DNA from: Polaribacter batillariae
Lineage (GTDB): Bacteria > Bacteroidota > Bacteroidia > Flavobacteriales > Flavobacteriaceae
Length of the DNA stretch: 64,000 nucleotides
Reading direction: 5' to 3'
NCBI RefSeq assembly: GCF_017498485.1
Contig: NZ_CP071795.1
Span: forward strand, 2,976,001 to 3,040,000
Below the pieces are notes generated by a model. That model saw nothing but the letters and a program-made list of their open reading frames with translations, ran no database searches and was not told where the DNA came from. The position numbers and the translations under genes are program-made. Of this stretch, positions 45,345 to 52,798 are shown in pieces. How positions within the stretch are numbered: the stretch's first letter is position 1; every line of letters starts with the position of its first letter.

Positions 45345-47666
45345 ATGGAAAATAAAGAACTAAATAAATTCTATGAAGATATTCAAGAAGAAATAAAAAC
45401 AACTCTAATTTCTGAAGAAGAAGGTACAAACCCAGAACAAGTTTTTACTGAATTAGCTTTGTCTTATTTATCAGAGGCAGGGGAATCAGAGAATTATAGG
45501 GTTTGCTTTGATGAAAAAATAAGTAAAAGAGGAATAGAACATAAAATTAATGGTTATTCACTTTATGAAAATTATGAAACTTTAGATTTATTTGTAACTA
45601 TTTATAATGGCGATACTACTGTTCAAAGTGTTACTAAGGGGGATGCAGAAAAAACAATTGATCGTGTAGTAAAGTTCTTTAGAAACGCGATTTATAAAGA
45701 ATATGTAAATGAAATAGAAGAAAGTTCTGAAATTTTTGATCTAGCTCAAACCTTAGCAAATGTTCCAGATGTAAAGGAGTATTTAACTAGAGTAAATGTT
45801 TTTTTAATTACCAATGGAGAAATTAAAGCAGATTTAAAAACATCAGATAAAATAGCAGGATATCCAGTTTTTTACAGAACTATAGACATTAATTATCTAT
45901 TTAATTTATCAGATAAATCAAGAATACCAATTGAAATTGATTTTGATAGTTCAGGTTATAACGTTCCATGTATTGTAAATGCAACTGAAAATCTTGACTA
46001 TCAATCTTGGTTAGCTATTATTCCGGGAATAGCTTTAGCTAATATTTATGAACAATATGGTGCACGTTTATTAGAACAAAATGTACGTTCTTTTTTACAA
46101 TTTACTGGAAAAATAAATAAAGGTATAAGGAATACGATGCTAAAAGAACAGCATATGTTTATGGCTTTTAATAATGGTATTGCAGCTACAGCAGAAGAAG
46201 TAACAATAATAAATTTACCAGATAATCAAGGAAAGGCAATAGGTAAAGTGAAAGATTTTCAAATTGTTAATGGTGGTCAAACAACAGCATCCATTTATCA
46301 TACATGGAAAAAGGATAAAATAGACATTAGCAATGTTTTTGTTCCTGTAAAATTAACAATTGTAAAAAATAGAGAAAATTTTTCCGAAATAGTGGGGCGT
46401 ATAGCAGAATATGCAAATACACAAAATAGAGTCTCAGCTTCAGATTTAAGTTCTAATAGAGAAAATCATGTATTAATAGAAAAGCTTTCAAGAACTATTT
46501 GGGCACCACCTGTTTCTGGTGAGTCTTACCAAACCAGATGGTTTTTTGAACGCTCTAGAGGTCAATTCAGAAATGAAAGGGTTCGCAATGGTATTACTCC
46601 TTCAAAGAGAAAACAATTTGATAAACAAAACCCAAGGAGTCAAATGTTTACAAAAGAGAAACTGGCTAAGTTTATTAATACATATGAAGAATCCTATCAT
46701 GGTAAAAAACTTGTAATTGGTCCACATATAGTAGTAAGAGGTAGTCAAAAAAACTATGCGCAATTTTTAAATTATAATTTTGATAAAAAACCAGATAATA
46801 TATGGTTTGAAGACGCGATTGCCAAAGCTATACTTTTTTCAACCTGTGAAAAAGTGTACGGAGTGAAACCTAATGCTATTGGTGACATGCGTTATATAAT
46901 AGTACCATATGCAATAGCGTGGTTGGGCTTTAAATTAGAGTATAAAATTGATTTATATAAAATTTGGAAACAGCAGACTCTGAGTAATACTTTGAAAGCT
47001 AAGCTTCACGAAATAATGTCTAAGATAGAAGCTTTCATTAAATCTGAAGCTCCTGGCTCGTTGTATGGTGAATGGGCAAAAAAAGAAGATTGCTGGAATG
47101 CTGTTAAAAGTCAAAATTTTAATATCAATTTAGATGTATTGAGTGAAGACCTTGAAAATGAGGAGTCTGAAAAACGCAAAACGTTGTCAGAAGATGATAC
47201 CGTTCAAGCTGAATTAGAAGCTTCTTTAAATCGATTAAAGTCAGTTCATTATAAAACTTGGAAAAAGATAGAAAACTGGGGCAGGGAGACAGGTAAACTT
47301 AGTCAATATCAGTTAGATGTAGCTTATACTTTAAATAGTAAAATTCGTAATAACAGAAATATTACCAGTATTGAAAGAAAACAAGGTGAGTCAATTCTAA
47401 ATCTAATAGTAGAAGAAAATCCTGAATTATTCTTTGATATGGATGACTACTTCAATGAAGAAAAAAAACTTAAAGAATCCGAAAATGATATTACAATCGA
47501 ATTAGTAAAGAGAATTATTGAATGGGACAGAACTAGAAGGAAGCTTGATAATTACAAAATTAAGTTTATGATAGATTTAATTGAAGGTAGAAAATCATTA
47601 ACCGATAGAAACAAATATCTTGTGAGTTTAAACTTAAAAACGATTAAAAAATATGGTTTTAGGTAG
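45345..47666 (+). CDS. AIPR-family protein of the defence operon
   Basis: 773 residues. The AIPR (abortive infection phage resistance) core is clear: QIVNGGQTTASIYHTWK (~306-322), FVPVKLTIV, then RIAEYANTQNRVSASDLSSN (~350-369). The C-terminal ~200 residues are highly charged and helical. The family is known from abortive-infection loci; its biochemical action is not settled. Last gene of the operon; the truncated IS256 copy begins 26 bp after its stop codon. Confidence 0.92.
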   Translation: MENKELNKFYEDIQEEIKTTLISEEEGTNPEQVFTELALSYLSEAGESENYRVCFDEKISKRGIEHKINGYSLYENYETLDLFVTIYNGDTTVQSVTKGDAEKTIDRVVKFFRNAIYKEYVNEIEESSEIFDLAQTLANVPDVKEYLTRVNVFLITNGEIKADLKTSDKIAGYPVFYRTIDINYLFNLSDKSRIPIEIDFDSSGYNVPCIVNATENLDYQSWLAIIPGIALANIYEQYGARLLEQNVRSFLQFTGKINKGIRNTMLKEQHMFMAFNNGIAATAEEVTIINLPDNQGKAIGKVKDFQIVNGGQTTASIYHTWKKDKIDISNVFVPVKLTIVKNRENFSEIVGRIAEYANTQNRVSASDLSSNRENHVLIEKLSRTIWAPPVSGESYQTRWFFERSRGQFRNERVRNGITPSKRKQFDKQNPRSQMFTKEKLAKFINTYEESYHGKKLVIGPHIVVRGSQKNYAQFLNYNFDKKPDNIWFEDAIAKAILFSTCEKVYGVKPNAIGDMRYIIVPYAIAWLGFKLEYKIDLYKIWKQQTLSNTLKAKLHEIMSKIEAFIKSEAPGSLYGEWAKKEDCWNAVKSQNFNINLDVLSEDLENEESEKRKTLSEDDTVQAELEASLNRLKSVHYKTWKKIENWGRETGKLSQYQLDVAYTLNSKIRNNRNITSIERKQGESILNLIVEENPELFFDMDDYFNEEKKLKESENDITIELVKRIIEWDRTRRKLDNYKIKFMIDLIEGRKSLTDRNKYLVSLNLKTIKKYGFR

Positions 47667-47691
47667 TTTTATATCAACCATAATCGATATT

Positions 47692-48716
47692 GACACTTTC
47701 CCACAAAGTGTGTAAGTTAAAAATTACAGGATTAAATTTTTCATAGTTTAATCCTGTTTTCAAATATAGCCAAAAATTGGTTAAGAATGATACCCCAATT
47801 TCTAATAGGCAATGTCCATTTTTTTGTTGATTCTCTCAAAGCTAAAAATACGGATTTAATTACAGCATCATCTGTTGGATATGAGAGTTTGTTTTTAGTG
47901 TATTTTCTAATTTTCCCATTTAAGTTTTCTATCAAATTTGTGGTATAAATAATGGTTCTGATTTCTAATGGGAAATCGAAGAAAACAGTGAGTTCATCCC
48001 AATTGTTTTCCCATGATTTAATGGCATAAGAATATTTGGATTCCCATTTTTCTTTAAAGTCTTCTAAGGCTGCTTTTGCTGCTTCTTTTGTAGGAGCTGT
48101 ATAGATTTGCTTCATATCTCTTGTAAAGGCTTTTTTATCTTTCCAGACTACATATTTACAAGAGTTTCTGATTTGATGAACCACACATATTTGTGTTACT
48201 GAATTGGAAAAAATAGTTTTAATGGTGTCTGTAAATCCGTTTAAATTATCAGTTGCTGTAATTAAAATGTCTTGTGTTCCTCTGGCTTTTATGTCGGTTA
48301 AAACGCTCATCCAAAAAGAGGAAGATTCGTTTTTTCCTAACCAAAGTCCTAAAACTTCTTTTTTACCATCTACTCTAAGACCAACAGCAATGTAAATTGT
48401 TTTATTGATGACTTTGGAGTTTTCACGAACCTTAAAAACGATGCCATCCATCCATACAATCAGATAAGTAGCTTCTAAAGGTCTATTTTTCCAAGCAATA
48501 ATGTCAGCTGTAATTTTATCTGTGATTCTAGAAATGGCTGAACTAGAGATGTTAAAATTATACAATTCCCGTATTTGTTCTTCAATATCTGTAGTACTCA
48601 TTCCTTTGGCATATAAAGAAATAATCAGGTTTTCAACTCCATCTGCAGTACTTTCTCGCTTTTTAATAAGCATTGGATTGAAAGTAGCATCGCGATCTCT
48701 TGGAACTTTTATTTTA
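47692..48716 (-). mobile_element. Truncated second IS256 copy
   Basis: It begins GACACTTTCCCACAAAGTG exactly like the left end of the complete copy and stays almost identical (a handful of substitutions) to 48716, where an IS630-type end takes over at a TA dinucleotide. The other ~360 bp and the right terminal repeat are missing. It has the same orientation as the intact copy. Confidence 0.95.
47741..48716 (-). pseudogene. IS256-family transposase, N-terminus lost
   Basis: About 325 of 398 residues remain. The catalytic Asp segments [10 protein letters not shown] and ATDNLNGF and the C-terminal [17 protein letters not shown] are kept, but the first ~73 residues (DNA binding) are replaced by an IS630 end. 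The ORF continues a few codons into it with MFKWYK. It cannot make a normal transposase. Confidence 0.93.
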
Positions 48717-48959
48717 TACCATTTAAACATTGAAACTACTGTAAAAGGGTTTTAGATAAATTTCATAACCAGTTATGGACTTAATCGTATTCTGACTCAT
48801 ATCATTAACAAGTTGTTCAATTTTTGATTCAAGTATATCTAAAGTGTCATAGATTTTCATAGCGATTTTGCTTTTTAGATATTGCCATATTTTTTCAGCA
48901 GGGTTTAGTTCTGGGCAGTATGGTGGGATTGGCAATAAGATAATATTATCAGGTAGTTT
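48717..48959 (-). mobile_element. Fragment of an IS630-family element (different from its neighbour)
   Basis: The end TACCATTTAAACATTG starts directly after a TA in the IS256 copy, the target specificity of IS630/Tc1 elements. On the minus strand it encodes the C-terminus of a DDE transposase: KLPDNIILLPIPPYCPELNP, then AEKIWQYLK with the catalytic Glu, to a TAA at 48723. The rest is cut off at 48959 by the next IS630. Confidence 0.85.
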
Positions 48960-48961
48960 TA

Positions 48962-50122
48962 TACCAAAATGAATATTTTTTTAGACTAATATTTGGTTTT
49001 AATTATTATTTTTCGTAAATTAGACTATTAATTAATTCATTATAAAAAGATGGCATTACCAAAACAAATTATAGTAAAAGAGAGTATTAAAGAATTAAAA
49101 TCATTACAAAAAAAGAGCAAAGCTTTATTTATTCCACGACTTAGAATGCTACAAGTCATTAAAGAACATAAAGAGCCACTATCTAAAAACGCTTTAGCTA
49201 AATTAGTTGGGGTAAATCATAACAGTATTCAAAGATGGCGAACAATGTATCTTAATGGTGGTTTAAAAGGATTACTTGCTCATAAGACCACAGCCTCTGC
49301 TCCCTTTATGTTTACCAAGCAAGAACGAGAGAAAATTTATGCTAAGCTAAGTGATCCCAAATCAGGTATTCGCGGTTATAAAGAATTGTTGATTTGGGTA
49401 GAAGAAGAATTTGGAAAAACAGTGAAATATAATAGTCTTATGGTATTCTGTCGTAATCAATTTGGTACCAAGATAAAAGTAGCTCGTAAATCACACATCA
49501 AAAAGGATGCTAAAGCTGTGGATGCTTTTAAAAAAACTTTGGTCGTATCTGCCAACAAGCCGTAAAAGAAAAACGAGATTCTTACAAAAGCATCCATCTT
49601 TATTTTCAAGATGAGAGTCGTTTTGGGATGTTTACCAAAAATGGGCGCGCTTTAACAGTGAAAGGCGTTAAGCCAATTTGCCCTTTTCAACAGGTGTTTA
49701 AATCGACCTATCTCTTTGGTGCATTTTCTCCAATTACTGGAGATAAGTTTTTACTGGAATACCCAAACTGTAATGCCGATATTTTTGAGTTGTTTTTGAA
49801 TGAATTATCCAAAGAAAATCCAACCGAACTTAAAGTCATGGTAGTGGACAATGCGGCTTTTCATAAGGCTAAGAAAATTAAAATTCCTGATAATATCGTC
49901 TTAATATTTCAACCTCCATACTCTCCAGAAGTAAACCCTGCAGAACAAATATGGGCTTGGTATAAAAGAGCCTTTACAAACAGAATCTATAAATCAATAC
50001 CACAAATTGTAGATTTTATCTCCAATAAGTCCGAAAATCTTACTAAAGAATTAGTCAAATCAATTACAAGACAAGAGTATATTTTTTCTAATTATTGGAC
50101 TTTTTAAATATTCATTTTGGTA
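48962..50122 (+). mobile_element. Complete IS630-family insertion sequence, 1161 bp
   Basis: The terminal repeats are TACCAAAATGAATATTT at 48962 and the same 17 bases inverted, ending at 50122; similarity continues to ~30 bp (TTTAGACTAATA versus AAAGTCCAATAA). TA dinucleotides flank both sides (48960-48961, 50123-50124). Left flank is the IS630 fragment and right flank a small gene, so the flanks did not form one uninterrupted gene before insertion: a deletion or rearrangement accompanied it. Confidence 0.92.
49050..50107 (+). CDS. IS630-family transposase, two frames joined by a -1 shift
   Basis: Frame A (49050-49565, 171 residues) holds the helix-turn-helix region (LSKNALAKLVGVNHNSIQRW, winged helix to ~residue 120). 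Frame B continues from ~49535 and ends 50107, with the DDE residues in FQDESRFGMF, VVDNAAFHKA and PPYSPEVNPAEQIWAW. The junction is a run of seven A followed by C (49530-49537), where a -1 slip joins AFKK to NFGRICQQAVKEKRD. Slippage there would yield a full ~350-residue enzyme, so frameshifting may be programmed, as in some IS630 members. A chance mutation is the alternative. Confidence 0.82.
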
Positions 50123-50303
50123 TAATAGCAGTGGCAACAGTTCCTGCAACAGTCATGTAGGTTGCAATGGTTACAATAGTTGCAGGTATTGCAACAGGTG
50201 CTGCAATAATAGCTCCTCCTGTAGAAGCTAATACAATACCAATATTTCTTAAGAGTCTAAAAAATTTAGGAGTTGGTTTTTGATAACGATCTATAATTTT
50301 CAT
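50112..50303 (-). CDS. Small two-helix membrane protein, C-terminus altered by the IS630
   Basis: 63 residues: a basic start (MKIIDRYQKPTPKFFRLLRN) then two hydrophobic helices (GIVLASTGGAIIAAPVAIPA and TIVTIATYMTVAGTVATAI). The last residues IPK and the TGA stop lie inside the IS630 terminal repeat, so the natural C-terminus has been replaced. It overlaps the end of the DUF5675 gene by 38 bp. It could be a holin-like or other small membrane protein; function unknown. Confidence 0.6.
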   Translation of the reverse strand: MKIIDRYQKPTPKFFRLLRNIGIVLASTGGAIIAAPVAIPATIVTIATYMTVAGTVATAIIPK

Positions 50304-50721
50304 AATTCTGTGATTTAATCGTTAATGTTATTTTTTCTTTTCGGTTTTGTGCTTGATAGACTAAAGACATTAATTTCTGCATTGTATCTCTGGAATAGAT
50401 GCCTTTTCCAATACCTGTTAAATAAGTTACAGGAGCAATACAACCTCTAAGTTCTGTTTTTGCATGATTTGCAGAATGAATTAAAATCAGAGTTCTCTGG
50501 TTCACATTTTCCAAAACCAAATGATTTTTAAACTTTTCTGAAAAACGTACTTTCAAAATATATCTTCCCTCAGGTATACACGATTTGTTTTTTAGATTAT
50601 CAATCCAGGGCAATTCAATAGTAAACCCTAAAAACTTACCGTTAACAAAGAGGACACCATTGGTGCCCTCTTTAAAATAACTTCTTTCAATAGTTAATTC
50701 CATTTTATGGAGTATCAACAA
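50266..50721 (-). CDS. DUF5675-family protein
   Basis: 151 residues, beta-rich. The conserved features ERSYFKEGTNGVLFVNGKFLGFTIELPW, IPEGRYILKVRFS, LILIHSANHAKTELRGCIAPV and IGKGIYSRDTMQKLM match the DUF5675 family. HSAN and RGCI suggest an L,D-transpeptidase- or peptidase-like pocket with His and Cys, but catalysis is unproven. DUF5675 is common beside phage-tail and mobile genes. Overlaps the upstream gene by 17 bp, so it is co-translated. Confidence 0.75.
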   Translation of the reverse strand: MLILHKMELTIERSYFKEGTNGVLFVNGKFLGFTIELPWIDNLKNKSCIPEGRYILKVRFSEKFKNHLVLENVNQRTLILIHSANHAKTELRGCIAPVTYLTGIGKGIYSRDTMQKLMSLVYQAQNRKEKITLTIKSQNYENYRSLSKTNS

Positions 50722-51460
50722 TTACAACAGACAAAGCATTATAAGCACCATTTTTAAGGGCATACATTTCTCCATTTACCTCTTGATAAAACTCTACACC
50801 TAAAACCTGTACTACTGGTAATGTAGAATTAGCTGTAATTGTAGCAGATAATGCAATAGCTGCTGTATTTGCAGCAGTATAAGGCAAAATTGCTGTTTCA
50901 TCGTTTTCAAATGTTGAGGTTTCATTCACGAAATCCAATTCAGCAATACCCATAACCAATTTGAAATGCGTTGTTCCTGCAGGAGCTGCAATTCTAATCA
51001 CTGGAGAAAAAGCAACCAAATCTAAAGTTGCTTCACCAGTAAGTCGGTCAAAAGCTTTCGTAAACGGAGCGAATAAAGTTGCTCCCAACTTTCCATTCAA
51101 ATTGAATTCAAAACCTTCTAAAAGTCCTAAATCTCCATCTTGCAAGGTTCTTAAACCTCTTTCGTTAACAACATCCGTTTTGGTAACAGCGACCAAAGTT
51201 TTGGTTAGCCTAGAAACGACTCTTTTATCCTTTGCATTTTGTAAAAGCAAACGAATTGCGTTTCTTAATACCTTGCCACCTTTTCCAGCGCGTCCAAATT
51301 CAGAACCATTTTCACGTGTTCTTTGAAACGCAGGGTCATTCTGGATTCTGTTTTTGTCAACACCGCCTTTTTCACGAGCCAAATGTCCGTCAGTTGTTTT
51401 GTAAAAAGAAATACCTCCGATAGTTCCTTTTAATTTGATAATACCTGTTTGTTTTGCCAT
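50705..51460 (-). CDS. Conserved Bacteroidetes protein of unknown function
   Basis: 251 residues, no signal peptide. The first 30 residues are strikingly conserved in type (KLKGTIGGISFYKTTDGHLA, then REKGGVDKNRI), followed by a basic patch (GRAGKGGKVLRNAIRLLL) and a long beta-rich, Ala/Thr-rich region to the end. I do not recognise a domain. The neat three-gene overlap with DUF5675 and the small membrane protein suggests one operon; it could be a structural component of a secreted or phage-derived particle, which is inference. Confidence 0.65.
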   Translation of the reverse strand: MAKQTGIIKLKGTIGGISFYKTTDGHLAREKGGVDKNRIQNDPAFQRTRENGSEFGRAGKGGKVLRNAIRLLLQNAKDKRVVSRLTKTLVAVTKTDVVNERGLRTLQDGDLGLLEGFEFNLNGKLGATLFAPFTKAFDRLTGEATLDLVAFSPVIRIAAPAGTTHFKLVMGIAELDFVNETSTFENDETAILPYTAANTAAIALSATITANSTLPVVQVLGVEFYQEVNGEMYALKNGAYNALSVVIVDTP

Positions 51461-51613
51461 AATTTTAAAGTGTTTAAATTTAGTATGTTAACAAAAAACA
51501 TTACTTTTAAAGTGAAAAACAAAAATTAGGTGGCAAACAATCCTATTCAAGTTATTTGTGCCGATAAAGTATGTTAACACTATACATAAAGCATAGATAG
51601 AGTATTAAATATT

Positions 51614-51817
51614 ATGAAATTAGTAAGATCCTGCATATATCCAAAAGACATACAATGTATCACAGGTAGAAGTGAACGTTATGGTAGAAAGCTTATAAAT
51701 ATAATGAAAGAACATTATGGTAAGCAGTCACATCAATTTATTACTAAACAAGAATTTTCTGAATATAGTGGTATTAACCAGGAGATAGTAGAGGAGTATT
51801 TGATGCAGGTTTCCTAA
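51614..51817 (+). CDS. Small putative DNA-binding protein at the island right end
   Basis: 67 residues, basic. The pattern KDIQCITGRSERYGRKLINIMKEHYGK, then QFITKQEFSEYSGI, looks like a two-helix DNA-binding fold; similar tiny proteins occur at the ends of Bacteroidetes elements. It lies 10 bp from the right arm-site repeats, so a role in integration or excision is plausible but unproven. Confidence 0.6.
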   Translation: MKLVRSCIYPKDIQCITGRSERYGRKLINIMKEHYGKQSHQFITKQEFSEYSGINQEIVEEYLMQVS

Positions 51818-51826
51818 ATAACGATT

Positions 51827-51853
51827 TTATTAGCACCCTATTTAGCGCCCTAA
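51827..51853 (+). repeat. Putative integrase arm-site repeats, right
   Basis: TTATTAGCACCCTA (same as 33180-33193) is followed at once by the similar TTTAGCGCCCTAA. They lie 43 bp inside attR. Confidence 0.55.
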
Positions 51854-51855
51854 AA

Positions 51856-51890
51856 ACAAAAAAACCTGTAAACAAAAGGCTTACAGGGTT
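51856..51890 (-). terminator. Island-borne terminator for tRNA-Phe
   Basis: CCTGTAA pairs with TTACAGG (51865-51871 with 51881-51887) with a seven-T run on the minus strand. It sits 6 bp from the tRNA 3' end and replaces the original terminator now stranded at 33014-33039. Confidence 0.75.
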
Positions 51891-51895
51891 AATTT

Positions 51896-51908
51896 GTGGT
51901 ACCTCCAG
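51896..51908. other. Right attachment site repeat (attR core)
   Basis: GTGGTACCTCCAG, identical to attL. Twelve of the 13 bases form the 3' end of tRNA-Phe, so the tRNA was restored by insertion. Confidence 0.9.
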
Positions 51909-51969
51909 GAATCGAACCAGGGACACAAGGATTTTCAGTCCTTTGCTCTACCAACTGAGCTAAGGTACC
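51897..51969 (-). tRNA. tRNA-Phe (anticodon GAA)
   Basis: A 73-nt cloverleaf on the minus strand: acceptor GGTACCT pairs with AGGTACC, D arm AGCTCAGTTGGTAGAGC, anticodon arm with loop CTGAAAA (anticodon GAA), T arm CTGGTTCGATTCCTGG. Discriminator A; CCA is not encoded. It is the integration target of the island. Confidence 0.97.
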
Positions 51970-52040
51970 ATTGTCTTAGCGGATGCAAATATAAAATGTT
52001 TTTTTACATCTACTAAAGAAAATTTAAAAAATTTCTGTTG

Positions 52041-52048
52041 TATTTTTG
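52041..52048 (+). promoter_or_regulatory. -7 promoter element of coaX
   Basis: TATTTTTG fits TAnnTTTG, 21 bp before the ATG. No clear -33 box. Confidence 0.45.
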
Positions 52049-52069
52049 ACTTTTATCTAAATTCGTTAA

Positions 52070-52798
52070 ATGAATCTTACAATTGATATCGGAAATACTA
52101 GAGTTAAAACTGCTGTTTTTGAGCAAAATAACATCGTAGAAACCTTTTTTTTTGATAAGAAAAAAATAATTTCAGAAATTCAAAAAATTCTAAAAAAACA
52201 TTCAATTTCTAACGGAATAATATCGAATGTTGCCACACTTTCAGAAAAAAAGACAAAAAAACTACAAGAAATTTTTAATTTTCAAGTGGTTTCTTCTAAG
52301 ATAAAAGTTCCTTTTATTAATTTATACAAAACACCTCTAACCTTAGGTGTCGATAGAATTGCTTTAGTTTCTGGAGCTGTAAAACAATTTCCAAATAAAA
52401 ACGTTTTAATTATTGATGCAGGAACTTGTATTACATTTGACTTCGTGAATGAAAAATCGGAATATTTAGGAGGCGCAATTTCGCCAGGAATTTATTTAAG
52501 ATACAAAGCTTTGCATAGTTTTACAGCGAATTTACCTTTAATTAATACCTTTGAAATAGAAAATTTTATAGGGAAAGACACAAAAGAAAGTATTATTTCT
52601 GGAGTTTTAAACGGTGTTGTAAAAGAGATTGATGGCGTTATCGCAGATTATAATAATAAATATATGGATTTAACAGTACTTTTAACAGGAGGAGACACAA
52701 ATTTCTTGTCAAAACAATTAAAAAGTAGCATATTTGCCACTCAAAATTTGCTCCTTCAAGGACTAAATGAAATATTGATATTTAACGGATACAAATGA
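52070..52798 (+). CDS. coaX: Type III pantothenate kinase
   Basis: 242 residues. The ASKHA-fold motifs are intact: LTIDIGNTRVKTAVF at the start, TLGVDRIALVSGA (~96-108), LIIDAGTCITFDFV (~125-138) and YLGGAISPGIYLR (~144-156). It phosphorylates pantothenate, the first step of CoA synthesis, and needs a monovalent cation. Its stop overlaps the next ATG (ATGA), so they form an operon of outer-membrane-related genes. Confidence 0.95.
   Translation: MNLTIDIGNTRVKTAVFEQNNIVETFFFDKKKIISEIQKILKKHSISNGIISNVATLSEKKTKKLQEIFNFQVVSSKIKVPFINLYKTPLTLGVDRIALVSGAVKQFPNKNVLIIDAGTCITFDFVNEKSEYLGGAISPGIYLRYKALHSFTANLPLINTFEIENFIGKDTKESIISGVLNGVVKEIDGVIADYNNKYMDLTVLLTGGDTNFLSKQLKSSIFATQNLLLQGLNEILIFNGYK

Larger units (their letters stand above)
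33042..51908. mobile_element. Genomic island of 18.85 kb integrated in tRNA-Phe
   Basis: The bounds are 13-bp direct repeats. A tyrosine integrase (now frameshifted) lies by the left repeat and the intact tRNA-Phe at the right one. Contents: integrase, excisionase-like HTH, helicase-like protein, DUF1643, a six-gene methylation-linked defence operon, an IS pile-up, a three-gene unknown cluster and a small HTH-like protein. No conjugation (Tra) genes, relaxase or recognisable phage structural genes are visible, so it is an integrative, non-conjugative defence-carrying island. Confidence 0.9.

Noticed and set aside
47659..48962. The 13-mer AGGTAGTTTTATA occurs both after the AIPR stop and at the IS630 junction, suggesting a recombination scar.
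   Set aside because: One copy is part of the AIPR stop codon and the other of an IS630 transposase gene; AT-rich coincidence explains it.
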